Assembly (NCBI GenBank): GCA_022478985.1 | Contig: JAKSZP010012229.1 | Span: 1 to 64,000, forward strand | Direction of reading: 5' to 3' | Source of the DNA: Massospora cicadina | Lineage: Eukaryota > Entomophthoromycota > Entomophthoromycetes > Entomophthorales > Entomophthoraceae | Length of the DNA stretch: 64,000 bases | Part shown: piece by piece, positions 10,556 to 20,822 of the stretch | Layout: each line of letters starts with the position of its first letter | Position numbering within the stretch: the first letter of the stretch is position 1 | Notes under the pieces: model-generated | What the model was told of the DNA's origin: nothing | The model's input: the letters and a program-made list of their open reading frames with translations, nothing else | Database searches by the model: none | Program-made: the position numbers and the translations under genes

Positions 10556-11107
10556 AAAACTAAAGAGTGTAGTTGGTAGCCTATAGGATTACCTGGTCAG
10601 CTGATCTATCCCTTTTGACCCACTTTAATCTAATGGAAGATACCCTTACAGCTGAGTTAGCCCAGATTCTTACAGATTATAAATTCAGGATTATAGACTT
10701 GCTCAGTCTTATTTCATGAATGCCAGTTTAAATATACTGTGCACCATATTAAAGCTTTTATTGTTGTCATGTCATATCTTTGGCAGCTAAAGGGCTGCAC
10801 TGGTCAAAGTTATGGGGAAAATGGATACTGGCTTTTAAGTTTGACATCACCAGTCACAGACATGGAATGGGAACGTCTGATCTCATGAAAAGATCAGGGA
10901 AGAGGAACATAAAGTATAGGGTCAATGTGAAACTATGGGTTACTCAACCTAAATTGGGAATAAAACGTGATTTTCGCGGTGATGTTAAGCTGTTAATCTG
11001 ATTGGGCAAAGTAGAAATGTCAAGCTGGGATAATATACCTTTTGAAATTATAGTTAAATAACTATAGCCCTGAGAAGACGGTTGAAAATGAAGCTGATGT
11101 TCTAAAG
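10555..11107 (+). repeat. Degenerate repeat unit, copy 2 (left part)
   Basis: Starts at GTAGTTGGTAGCCTATAGG and runs through the same block series as copy 1 to GAAGCTGATGTTCTAAAG, where the hAT element interrupts it. The unit resumes at 11871 with TTCTAGAGGGATCATACC. It continues to 12144, is interrupted again by the Ty3/gypsy element, and resumes at 19370. The short ORF at 10780-11001 is fortuitous, because sister copies do not keep the frame. Confidence 0.75.
11100..11107. repeat. hAT target-site duplication, left copy
   Basis: TTCTAAAG against TTCTAGAG at 11871-11878 (7 of 8 match). Eight base pairs is the diagnostic hAT duplication length. Confidence 0.85.
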
Positions 11108-11870
11108 TGGGGGTTCTTACCTTTTTTGTTCCATGGATTCCTTTGCCAGTCAGATGAAATATATGGACCCCTTCTCAGAAAAAAGTTTTTAATGCATAAA
11201 ATGAGATTACAAAAGAACCAATTATTGAAATACAGGTAGCCTACATAGTTATAAATATAAAAGTTACAGAAATACAATCACAAATACAAAACATAAAATA
11301 AGTAATATGTGCTTCTTTCAATATTGATGTTTAAATTATAATAAAACACATTTGAATTTTTTAAAAAATTGGAGAGTTAGATTATATATATGAAGAAATG
11401 CCAGTGTGAAGACTGTTGTCTATCTTTTTAAAAATCATTAAACTGTGGTGTAGTATTTGGGAAGGCAACACACATGTCCTGTTGGAAATCTAATTTACTT
11501 TGAGTTTATGTTTTCGTTGTTACAAGAATTGAAAATCCCTATTTGCATAGATATCTTGTTTCAAATGGAATTAAAATTTCCATATATCGCTTTATAAGAT
11601 GAGGGTAGGCTTCTCTCATGGAACAACATAATTCTTTTAGGCTTTTTGAGATAAACTCCAACATTAGTAAGTTTTTTGTCCTAAGATCATTGAGTTCATT
11701 TTTGGCTATGTCAACATCTTTCATATATTTGATATTAAAAAGAAAAGGATTGTGGGTTCAAGATTAGTAAAATAAAGATAATAAACTATTTTAACATTTC
11801 AAGCTCACAAACCCCTAAGATCTTTCCATGGGCCCTCTGGGGTCCGTGGACCCTTTGTTTAGAACCCCTG
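11108..11870 (-). mobile_element. hAT DNA transposon, internally deleted (763 bp)
   Basis: Left end TGGGGGTTCTTACC and right end GTTTAGAACCCCTG form a short terminal inverted repeat (consensus about CAGGGGTTCTWAAC). An 8-bp TSD flanks it. Subterminal sequence is rich in repeated GGACCCCTT and GGGTCCGTGGACCC blocks at both ends, as in a vertebrate hAT group I recognise. Only the C-terminal end of a transposase remains (see 11395-11724), so this is a deletion derivative that would need a transposase in trans. It interrupts repeat copy 2, which is otherwise continuous across it. Confidence 0.87.
11395..11724 (-). pseudogene. hAT transposase C-terminal dimerisation domain remnant
   Basis: The minus-strand reading from 11724 gives KNELNDLRTKNLL, then MREAYPHLIKRYMEILIPF and RYLCK, a stop at 11539-11541, then GFSIL and, downstream, KLDFQQDMCVAF and TTPQFNDF. 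This is the hATC pattern (...YP.L...A..ILLPF.T.YLCE.GFS.L...K....) of ZBED/Charlie-type transposases. The catalytic RNase H-like core and BED finger are missing. The domain holds hAT transposases together as multimers. At least two stops; not functional. Confidence 0.83.
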
Positions 11871-12144
11871 TTCTAGAGGGATCATACCATCCTAGTTCAC
11901 CAAGGGAACTACCTTTAGAAACATCTTCTTAACTAAATAATCTATAAAGAGTATCTTGTAAAACCCATTGAGATAACTATAGATCCCCCAGATCTTTATA
12001 ACATCTCATGCGCTGCCCTTGACCTTGGTTGAATTAGACCATGGTTCACCTAAGGTTAATAGCTTGACAGTAATGATACCATGGTTAGAGAATTGGTCAC
12101 AAGTTAAATATTGTTATAGATTAACTTAAATCCATTTAAGCATA
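11871..12144 (+). repeat. Degenerate repeat unit, copy 2 (middle part)
   Basis: Begins with the right hAT TSD and continues the unit: GGATCATACCATCCTAGTTC, CTACCTTTAGAAACATC, TAACATCTCATGCGCTGC and AAATCCATTTAAGCATA. The same order occurs at 20,180-20,430. It ends at GCATA (12140-12144), the target of the Ty3/gypsy element that follows. Confidence 0.8.
12140..12144. repeat. Ty3/gypsy target-site duplication, left copy
   Basis: GCATA, identical to 19370-19374. The host repeat reads AAATCCATTTA(A/G)GCAT... across the site in an uninterrupted copy near 20,430. This supports both edges. Confidence 0.85.
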
Positions 12145-13147
12145 TCTCACCGCCTTGGGTTCTGCTCGCTTAACTATGGGAATTTTGAACTTGGGGCGTT
12201 GAAAGGGCAAATCTGTTGCACAGATCTGACACTACCCAGCTAGGCTTAAACTTCCTGAGAGAGCTGTAAACTTGACACTCACACACCAACTGTGCGTCTT
12301 CTTTCAAATTAATCCTATGTACGTTGGAATCATCCCTCAACCCAACGGAGCTTATCTTAACCTCTTTCCATGCAAGCCTAACCTTACAAGGAATCCTTCT
12401 CAAAATGAGTGTCTTTATCTGTAGTGTACTCAAGACTGGTTACTTGCAGTCACTACTCTTCACTTGTTTCTAGTTAAAGTAAAAACCAAATGAAGGACAA
12501 AATTATGATTTTGTGAAATAGGCTGTTTATTTAGGATAAAAAGCTTATTATTTTAATATTAAATACTAAAAAATTGGAATGTGACTTAAATTGAGTGATA
12601 AAATGAATAGTGGATTAGGGAAAAATTGAGTATTCTTCAAGGACTTCGGTGCAGTCTCTTATTTTAATTGATTTCTCTCTTGGGCACTTTTTTTAAAGTT
12701 CCTGAATTTGTGCACTGTGATGGTGTGTGAAGCCCGCAGTATCATGGTCTTTGGCTCCGTGGCTCCTGTGCGCTTTGGTGGAGTCCAAATTTTCATTACC
12801 ATCGGTGGACTTAATTTCCTGGTTGCTTGATGGCACCATTTTTATTTCGTTTTAATTGTTTTCCTTTTGGTGCACCATTCTGCACCTAAAGTGTTCTTTT
12901 CCTTCTCAATGTTACTTAAATGAATATCTCTTTTTAGGAGCGTATCTTTTTGATGATTGAATCGTTTGTCATTTCATCCATGACAATATTGCTATCTCCA
13001 CTTTTGTGGCCAATTTGATTTGTAATATTACCATTTTTGGAGCTAGACTCATTTCATGTTAATAATTCTAGTGCTTCAATCAAAAACTTCCTCAATTCTA
13101 CCAGAGGTCGAGGATTTACCATTTTGTGGCATGCCAAATCCATAATA
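12145..13147 (-). repeat. 3' LTR of the 12145-19369 element
   Basis: Matches 18372-19369 along its whole length, with a handful of substitutions and small indels. On the minus strand it starts TATTATGG (TGTCATGG in the partner) and ends ...GGCGGTGAGA at the TSD. The ORF at 12170-12433 recurs at 18390-18653 only because the LTRs are duplicates. It is LTR sequence, not a gene. Confidence 0.93.
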
Positions 13148-13162
13148 CCACCCCTTCCAATA
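13148..13162 (-). other. Polypurine tract
   Basis: The minus strand reads TTGGAAGGGGTGG directly before the 3' LTR. This is the expected plus-strand primer for LTR element replication. Confidence 0.6.
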
Positions 13163-13190
13163 TGAGACTGAGGTTAGGATCTGAGGTGTC

Positions 13191-14280
13191 TCATGTGGAC
13201 TCTGTTGAACACAATGTTGGCATCATCTCAGATGGAGTATTAATGGCCCCTCTTGGCCAGTACAGTTGATGGTCCAGACCAAATGGCTTGAAGCTTCTCC
13301 AGCTGGCTTCTGTGGATGTGGTAAGCAAAACTTTATCAGTGACTCCAAATTCTGGCAGTTTGGCACGTCTCTGACTGTTTTTCTGCCCTTTTGGAATACT
13401 GTGCTCAATGTTCTTCCCAACTTCTAGTTGTATGCATATGAGCTCATCAGCCAACTCTTGCTGATAGTTCCCAGGGGGTAAGTTCTTGCAATCTGCGGCA
13501 ATTTTTGGAGCCAGCAGGGTATGTAAGGCGGCTTCTCTCCCGTAGAGCGCATTATAAGGAGACATCCTAATGACCCTGAGGTGGTTAAGTTAGTAAGAGA
13601 ACAGTGCAGATGGTAAGAGGATATCATACTTCGATTTGTAGTTAACTGCTAACTTCCTGAGGATCCTGGCTGATGTCCTGTTTACTTGTTCTACACTTCC
13701 GTTTGATAATGGTGTATAGGGGATAGTGTACAGCTTTTCACCCCTACCAAGTCCATAAGTTTTCTCACTACTTCAGAGTTGAAGTTGTTCCCATTATCCA
13801 ATAGCAAGATCTGGGGACAACCATGTCTTGTGATAATTTGATTGTAAAGAAATCAGGCAGTGGTCCCTACGGTGTATGTCTTGATTGCCGCTGCCTCAAT
13901 CCAATTTGTGAAGTGGTCAATTGCTACTATAACAAACTTGTTAACACTTGAGGCAGTTGGTAGTGGCCCTACCACATCAATAGATACATTGTGAAAAGGC
14001 GCGGAAGGTGGGATTGGTGTAAACTTGAACTTTTTCAACGGTCTAAAGATTGCACATGGGACACACATCTCTAAGGCTTAGTGCACCTCGTTAGTCATAG
14101 CCTCCAAATAGAACTGGTCCTTGAAATAGGCTAGGGTCTTTTGAAATCTTCCATGTCCCACGTGTTTGTGTGCCTCCATCACTACTTCCATTCAATCACT
14201 AGGTCACACATATGGATACCACTTCCCCTTAATGAACTTCTGGAGTTTTCCATCTACTCTTTGCGTGTCCTTTAAACATC
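13191..14280 (-). pseudogene. pol: Ty3/gypsy integrase remnant
   Basis: 14068-13853 has CVPCAIF (end of the zinc-binding region), VSIDVVGPLPTASS and FVIVAIDHFTNWIEA, the start of the catalytic core with its first Asp. 13565-13191 has MSPYNALYGREAAL and a basic C-terminal domain that runs to the polypurine tract. The stretch between (13,570-13,850) contains the second and third catalytic segments only as broken readings. The enzyme would insert the cDNA copy. Frameshifts and stops disrupt it. Confidence 0.85.
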
Positions 14281-14302
14281 TTCTCAAAACTTTCTTGACT
14301 TC

Positions 14303-15480
14303 TTAGGCTTCTTCTTCCCATTCTTCTTCAGGTAATCCAATCAGGTTGTAAAGTCTATCACTCTCGTGCACGTGCAGATGGAACACAGTTAATCTTAGGA
14401 GTCCATATGCGTTCAGGTGGTTGCTTCCAGCTCTGTGTATAATCTCAAAGTCATATCCTGTAAGCTGAACAGCACATCTGGCTAGTCTTCCATCAGGATC
14501 CTTCATGTTCCTGAGCCAGCACAAGGGTGCATGGTCCGTTATGACTTTAAAGTGAACTCCACATAGGTATGGCCAGAAATGCTCAACTGCTCTAATCACT
14601 GCAAGACATTCGCGCTTTGTAACAGTGTAGTTTCTTTCCGCTTTGGTAAAGACCTTGAAATTATATTTTATGGGATGGTCAATCCCCTCCTCATCTAGTT
14701 ATGCTATTATCGCACCAAGTCTTATGTTGCTGGCATTGGTGTATAGTTAGAAGGTCCTGTTGAAGTCCAGTTATGTTAGGATTGGCGCCTCTGCCAACTT
14801 CTTCTTTAGATCCTCAAAGGCTTGGTCTTGCTCTAGTCCCCACTCAAACTTAGAGTCCTTGTTCAGTAGGTACGTCAGAGGAGTAGCCAAGTCAGAAAAC
14901 TGTGGTCTGAACTGTCTGTAGTAGCCAATCATGCTCAGGAACACCTGGACATCCCTCATACATTTTTCAGACGTTTCTTTTGGTTATTGCCTTCACCTTT
15001 TTTTCTTGAAGTAGAATCCCCTATGCACTGATCTCATGTCCCAAGAACTCGATTTGCTTCTTGAAAAAGGTGCACTTGCTCCATTTCAGGTTAAGATTTG
15101 ATTCTCTCAACTACATGAACACCTCTCAAACGTGCTCAATATGATTTCTGTAAGTTCTACTGAGTACAGTTATATCGTCCAGATAGATTAGGACGCTCTT
15201 CATCTTCAGTTCTCCAAATATTCGGTCCATGGCGCGTTGAAAGGTTGCCAGGGCATTGCACAGCCCTTGTGGCCTCCAGGTCAGACTGAAAAAGCCTTGG
15301 CTACTGATCAAGGCGCACTTTTTCTGGTCTTTGGGCAATAGTTACATCAGCCAGTAACCACTGGCCAGGTCCATTGCCGAAAAATACTTTTAACCGCCCA
15401 ACCATTTCAAGGCGTCATAAATTCTTGGGAGAGGATAAAAATATTTTTTATAATTTCATTCAAGCAGCAGTAGTCCAAGA
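14303..15480 (-). pseudogene. pol: Ty3/gypsy reverse transcriptase and RNase H remnant
   Basis: 15338-15126 carries QGLCNALATFQRAMD and IYLDDITVLS, with the catalytic YLDD at 15185-15174. 14959-14771 carries the connection segment VFLSMIGYYRQF and the AFEDLKKKLAEAPILT lead-in to RNase H. 14720-14303 carries NYTVTKRECLAV, HFKVITDHAPLCWL and AGSNHLNAYGL, the C-terminal RNase H. Each block is open for 60-100 codons but separated by stops or frame changes. Confidence 0.9.
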
Positions 15481-16203
15481 CCACCCTGTGCGATCCATCT
15501 TTCTTGTGCACCATCAGGTTTGGCAATGCCCATGGACTCTTTGAGGGCCTCAACAAGTCAGCATCTGTAGATTGTTAAAGCTCCTTAGTGATGACCTCCT
15601 CTTCCATTCTTGATCGGCGGTATGGCTTTGATTTGGAAGGTATAGCTGACCCTGTATCCATACAGTGTATCTCTCCTTTACACAGACCTTAATCGCTTTG
15701 CCCTTGGCTGAAGATATCTTCAAACTCTTCCAGTATTCCATCTCTTTCCAATCTTCCTCTGGTACGTCAAAAAGTCCCAATTCATCTAATCCTCCAACAG
15801 CGTGTACTGACTCGATCTTATCACAACTGGTTAGTTTTGCACATGCCACAACTTGTCCTTTCTCAACTTAAATAGGTTGAGTGGTGATGTTCCCCAGGAG
15901 GATAGTCACTTCACCATTGTGACTAGAGTCAAAGAATCCAGGCAGCACTCATGGCTCCTGTTTGCGTACTCCTTCTCAGGTGTATATTTCAAGTACAGTG
16001 TTCTGGAAGGATCTTCACACTTATGGCGATGTGCAAGACTCTTTTTCTCATGGTTGAATCTCCATTGCCTCATTGGCACTCAAGGGTAGCCTTTCTTCAG
16101 CGCACACTGAAGCAGGTAGTTGCTTCACACCTTTTTCACAAAGTATATAGTGCACCTAGTAGATTGATTGCTCAGTTTCAACCAGACATGTCTGCTACTT
16201 CCT

Positions 16204-16560
16204 TTATTTCAGGTCTTCATCCTTAAACAAAAGGGGCATCTGGTAGTTTAGCAGGCTCACAGTACTGCTAAAAAAGTCAATATTTGCTCCGAACTTTAAT
16301 AAAAACTGTGTACTGATAAGGAAGTCATAGTGGTTGTTGTCCAAAACTATGGCAGGGGCAGTGAGTACCATGCGTCCAAAGCGTAGGGGTAAGGCAGAGT
16401 AAGCCCCTAATGCACGCGTGGTATCAGGTCCTGATGTCTTATGTCTCACATGGTAGTCGATGTCTGGCATGAATTTCAGCTTCTTCATCAATTTTGAGGA
16501 CATGATATTGACTGGGGCACCAGTATCAAAACTTCCAGTACACGTACACGCTGTATCACA
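16204..16560 (-). pseudogene. Ty3/gypsy aspartic protease remnant
   Basis: The minus strand reads FDTGAPVNIMSSKL with the active-site DTG at 16527-16519, then about 95 open codons including HYDFLISTQFLLKFGANIDF. This resembles the second half of a retroviral-type protease (the hydrophobic-Gly-x-Asp region). It lies between gag and RT as expected. Confidence 0.78.
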
Positions 16561-16984
16561 ACTTTCCGCTTTGGTTACACTCTACCCAAATGGATTTTCA
16601 GTTGACAGCACATCATCAGCTGACTTTTATAATTCCTCTAATTGTTTGGGTGTACTAGACTTCAATGCAGTGTGCATTGTAGTAGTCTTCTAACAACTTG
16701 AAGGTGTCCAGTACAAGTTGTTCGCCTTCCTCTAGACTATTAACTACTTGAGTGGGCTTCATTGCTTGAGCTAGGTATGTAGCATCCAACCCCTCATTGG
16801 TGGATCCATATACCCGTAATCATGCAGGTATAGATACAGTACTGGGGGCTCCTAAGACATGGTAACCGGCATCCATCAAGTACTCATCTTGGTGATCGTC
16901 CTCTTCTTCTCCGTGTAGGTTCACTCAATTTATGGTTCCAGGGGTTTCCTCTTTTGGTGAATAAGGTTTTTCTTCATTACCTTT

Positions 16985-18350
16985 CATCAGACAAGATCAC
17001 CAATAGTGACCAGGCTTGTGACATTTGTGGCACGTGAACTCCTTGCACTGATACTGTGGAACTGGTTTAAAGTTCTTGTCTTTTGGCATGTCACTCTTGT
17101 CCTATGTAGCGTACACCGCTTTTCCAACTCTGCGTGTTGGTTGAATTATTGGTTTGTTTTTGATCTTATAAGTTCCTTGCACATCGAGAAAAGCTTCCTT
17201 GATGGTCTTGAGAGATCCAGCCATTTTGAACGCAAGCGTCATGTTCATCTTGAGGGCTGGGTGTGCTTCTAAGGAACTGAGTAGGACAGTCTTCGCGGTA
17301 GGTAAGTCTAAGTCCCTGTTGTCCATAGTTGTTGTTCTTGAAGGAAGTATCAAGTGGCATAGTTTGCGACAGTCTCCGTCTTGCCCATTTTCATCAATAT
17401 GAACTCTGCTTCATATTCTTAACATCCTGTGCACTACCGAATTCTGATAACAGGATTTCCTTGAGATGGGTTCAGGTCAAACCAGGGCGTAAACTAGCTC
17501 TGAGTATCTCCTGTGCTTCACGGCTTATTCAGCTTTGGATGTGTTGAGCCTTCTGCTTATCACTAGTTCCATCCATGCTGTTCTCATATATTTGTAAAAA
17601 CCCAGCTATTGCTCCATCACCAGGAGTGAACATGATTTTAAGTAGGATTTAAAGTTTGGATCTTCCTCTACTGGAGCGCTTCACTGATGTTGTGGAGATG
17701 TTGCTCCCTGTGCAGCTAACAATGGCGTTTATAAACGTGAGGTTTCTAGCAAAGGGCTTAGAGAAGGCTGTGGTTTAACATGAAGCTAGTCTTTAATTTC
17801 CTCCAAGTTTCGATCAATGTCGTCCAAAACAGTCTCATGGTAGTCTAAACATTCACCATACTCAATTAATGTTCATACGTTTATTCCATTTTCTGATTCA
17901 AGGTGTTAGACCCATTCCTCAAGTTCCTTCAGATTAGTTTCAATCTTTCTAGTCACTGGTATGTGCCTTAACACCAGGATAATAGCCACTTGAGACCATC
18001 AAAAAATTATTCGAGGTGGGTTGACCTTGGGACAAATATACCACACCGAGAATGTTTCCTAGCCAGTACAGGTTTTGAACTCAAAACCTGCACTAGGGGT
18101 GGAAGCAGTTTTAACTGCTCGGCTAACCACCCTTCACTTGAGCCCAGCAAGAGGTGTCTGAAACCCAATCTAGATACAAGCTCAACTCACCTACTTCTTT
18201 TTCCAACACTTTCAGCCTTACCTCAATCATCTCTTTTTCAGTTGGGGTTAGGCTTTCTGCTGCTTCTTCAACATTTTATACCTCTATGGTCTCAATATCA
18301 GGAATTTCTGTTTGCTCTGAACTCTCTCTTCTCAACTGCATGGTTGTCGT
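16985..18350 (-). pseudogene. gag: Ty3/gypsy gag remnant with CCHC knuckle
   Basis: About 17,050-16,990 on the minus strand reads CHKCHKPGHYW*SC, a C-x2-C-x4-H-x4-C nucleocapsid knuckle with one stop inside. 17353-17102 upstream is an open gag-like stretch in which I recognise no specific domain. The 5' gag portion is interrupted by the SINE at 17995-18134. Gag would form the particle that houses RNA and enzymes. Confidence 0.72.
17987..18142 (-). mobile_element. tRNA-derived SINE, ~140 bp, with direct repeats
   Basis: On the minus strand, TAGCCGAGCAGT at 18125-18114 fits an RNA polymerase III box A, and AGTTCAAAACC at 18081-18071 fits box B. They are about 32 nt apart, as in a tRNA. The head resembles a Ser/Leu-type tRNA (GTGGTTAGCCGAGCAGTTAA). 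A tRNA-unrelated body of about 75 bp follows. CACTTGAG occurs at both edges (17987-17994 and 18135-18142), consistent with an insertion duplication. There is no poly-A; the 3' end is AT-rich. I recognise no named SINE family. Confidence 0.65.
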
Positions 18351-18352
18351 CA

Positions 18353-18370
18353 CCCCTGCAGTGAGCACCA
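18353..18370 (-). other. Primer-binding site candidate
   Basis: TGGTGCTCACTGCAGGGG on the minus strand starts one base past the 5' LTR end inferred from the TSD. It begins with the TGG that pairs with a tRNA CCA end. The same 18-mer with two differences lies at 55138-55121, in the same place in another element. The primer tRNA was not identified. Confidence 0.68.
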
Positions 18371-18371
18371 G

Positions 18372-19369
18372 TCTTGCCTTGGGTTCTTCTCACTTAACTC
18401 TATTTTGAACTTGGGGCGTTGAAAGGGGGAATCTGTTGCACAAATCTGACACTACCCAGCTAGGCTTTAACTTCCTGAGAGAGCTGTAAACTTGATACTC
18501 GCACACCAACTGTGCATCTTCTTTCCAATTAATACTGTGTACATTGAATTCTTTCCCTAACCCAACGGAGCTTATCTCAACCTCTTTCCTTGCAAGCTTA
18601 ACCTTACAAGGAGTCCTTCTCAAAACGATTGTCTTTAACTGTAGTGTACTCAAGACTGGTTGCTTTCAGTCACTACTTTTCACTTATTTTCAGTTAAAGT
18701 GAAAAACCAAATGAAGGACAAAATTATGATTCTGTGAAATAGGCTGTTTATTTAGGATAAAAAGCTTATTATTTTAATATTAAATACTAAAAAATCGGAA
18801 TGTGACTTAAATTGAGTGATAAAATGAATAGTGGATTAGGGAAAAATTGAGTATTCTTCAAGGACTTCGGTGCAGTCTCTTATTTTAATTGATTTCTCTC
18901 TTGGGCACTTTTTTTAAAGTTCCTGAATTTGTGCACTGTGATGGTGTGTGAAGCCCGCAGTATCATGGTCTTTGGCTCCGTGGCTCCTGTGCGCTTTGGT
19001 GGAGTCCAAATTTTCATTACCATCGGTGGACTTAATTTCCTGGTTGCTTGATGGCACCATTTTTATTTCGTTTTAATTGTTTTCCTTTTTGGCGCACCAT
19101 TCTGCACCTAAAGTGTTCTTTTCCTTCTCAATGTTACTCAAATGAATATCTCTTTTTAGGAGCGTATCTTTTTGATGATTGAATCGTTTGTCATGTCATC
19201 CATGACATTATTGCTATCTCCACTTTTGTGGCCAATTTGATTTGTAATATTACCATTTTTGGAGCTAGACTCATTTTATGTTAATAATTCTAGTGCTTTG
19301 ATCAGAAATCTCTCAATTCTACCAGAGATCGAGGATTTACCAATTTCACAGTGTGTCAAATCCATGACA
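18372..19369 (-). repeat. 5' LTR of the 12145-19369 element
   Basis: Partner of 12145-13147. It starts TGTCATGG on the minus strand at 19369 and ends ...GGCAAGA one base before the primer-binding site. The end is GA-type rather than the usual CA. As the 5' LTR it would hold the promoter. No convincing TATA box was pinned down. Confidence 0.92.
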
Positions 19370-20480
19370 GCATAGGAATTTCAACTCTTACAACCTATAA
19401 CCTCCTTTCTGGAGTGGCGCAACTCTGGTTCTTTAGTTTATGATGTATATTCTGAATTGATGTCAACCATAAGACAACTACAAATTGATTTCAAAAACTT
19501 ATGCACTGATTCATACAAAATTGATATGCAGTGATGAACCTTATAGGGCTTTGTACGCCATGTAAGCAATGGTTATAGGTTTGGTACAATTGGCGGTGGG
19601 TCTATGTCACATAACCTACAGTAACTAGCCAAGTCTACCATCACTATAGGTTGGGTCACCAGTAAGCTTATTTGGTCAGCTGATCCACACATCTTAACCC
19701 ACCTTAATTTATTAAAAGTTACCATTACAGCTAATTTAGTCGAAATTTACCCAAATTTGTTCAAGATTTTATAATTAAGCTTAACTATAACTCATAGATG
19801 CAGGCCTTGGTACACTATGCACCATAGCATAGAAAAAGTTGTCATTTTGCCACTGGAAGCTAAAGGGCTGCACTGGCTAAAGGGATGGGGGAAATGGATA
19901 CTCGATTATAAGGTTGAAAGAACCAACCAAAGACATGGAATGAGAACGTCTTCTCTCATGAAAGGATTAGGGAAGAGTGATATAAAGTAAGATAGGTTGA
20001 CATAATATTTTTGGTGTTTAACCTAAATTGAGAGCAGAATGTGATTTTTGGTAAGATGTTGGATTTAAAGGGATTGGGAAAAGGAGAGATGCCACATTAG
20101 GAAAAATGAACCTTTTGAAATTATAAATTAAACAGTTATAACCCTGTGAACCCAATTTCAGATGAAGCTGATTTTTAACGAGGGAGCCATATCATACTAG
20201 TTCATCAAGGGTAGCTACCTTTAACATAGTTTTTGTAATCTAATCTATAAACGGTTAGCTTGGGATACCATTGATGTGATTAAAGGTCACTCAGATATTT
20301 ATAACGTCTCATGCGCTACATTTGACCTTAGCTGATTCTGTACATTGTTCAACTAAGGTTAACATTAAATGGGGATGACGCCAGTGATAGAAACTAGTAA
20401 CTTCTGGATAATTCTCAGCTGAAATTAAATCCATTTAGGCATTTGTATTCCAGCTCTTATAGCACATAACCATCCAATTA
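19370..20480 (+). repeat. Degenerate repeat unit: end of copy 2 and copy 3
   Basis: 19370 resumes the interrupted copy 2 (GCATAGGAATTTCAACTCTTA against GCATTTGTATTCCAGCTCTTA near 20,434). Copy 3 follows: ACCTACAGTAACTAG, GGTCAGCTGATC, GGGCTGCACTGG, ATGGAATGAGAACGTCT, then CATACTAGTTCATCAAGGG and CATGCGCTAC. AGTGGCGC recurs at 19413 and 20482, giving a head-to-tail period of about 1,069 bp. No coding signal. Confidence 0.75.
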
Positions 20481-20822
20481 TAGTGGCGCCACCTAAGTTT
20501 AGAGATTAGGATGTAAAATTTAATTTTTAAGTGGACCTAAGGCATCTAAAAAGAGATTCCAATACTTTGGGCACTGATCTATAACCTAGAAACAAACTAA
20601 CTTATATGGCTCTGGATGCCTTGCAGACAATAGCTGTAGTTTTAGTACTAAGTTGCTGTGGGTCTAAGGGTGCATAACCTACAGTACTTAGTCTATGACA
20701 CTATCACTATAGGTTGATCGTGTCACTAGTAAGCATACCTTTACTATTGCTCTATCTCCCTTTTTACCTTTATCTTTTTGGAAGATACCATTGCACCTTC
20801 AAAATTTTACTCTTGGGAGTTG
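20480..20822 (+). repeat. Degenerate repeat unit, copy 4 (left part)
   Basis: Repeats the 19,400-19,700 part of the unit: AGTGGCGC, a GATGCCTTGCAGACAATAGC block, GTGGGTCTAAGG, GCATAACCTACAGTA, CACTATCACTATAGGTTG and a CACCAGTAAGC-like block. It breaks off near 20,820, where unidentified sequence begins, and resumes near 21,955. Confidence 0.7.

Larger units (their letters stand above)
12145..19369 (-). mobile_element. Ty3/gypsy LTR retrotransposon, 7.2 kb, minus strand
   Basis: Both ~1-kb LTRs are present and very similar by eye. A 5-bp GCATA TSD flanks the element. It has an 18-nt primer-binding-site candidate beside the 5' LTR, a polypurine tract beside the 3' LTR, and gag-PR-RT-RNase H-INT remnants in that order on the minus strand. 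No chromodomain was found. It inserted into repeat copy 2 and was itself hit by a small SINE at 17995-18134. All coding domains carry stops or frameshifts. Confidence 0.92.

Noticed and set aside
12170..12433. 87-codon minus-strand ORF repeated at 18390-18653
   Set aside because: It looks like a duplicated gene but is the matching part of two LTRs.
17990..18364. 124-codon plus-strand ORF
   Set aside because: Antisense to gag and spanning the SINE and primer-binding site; no protein family features.
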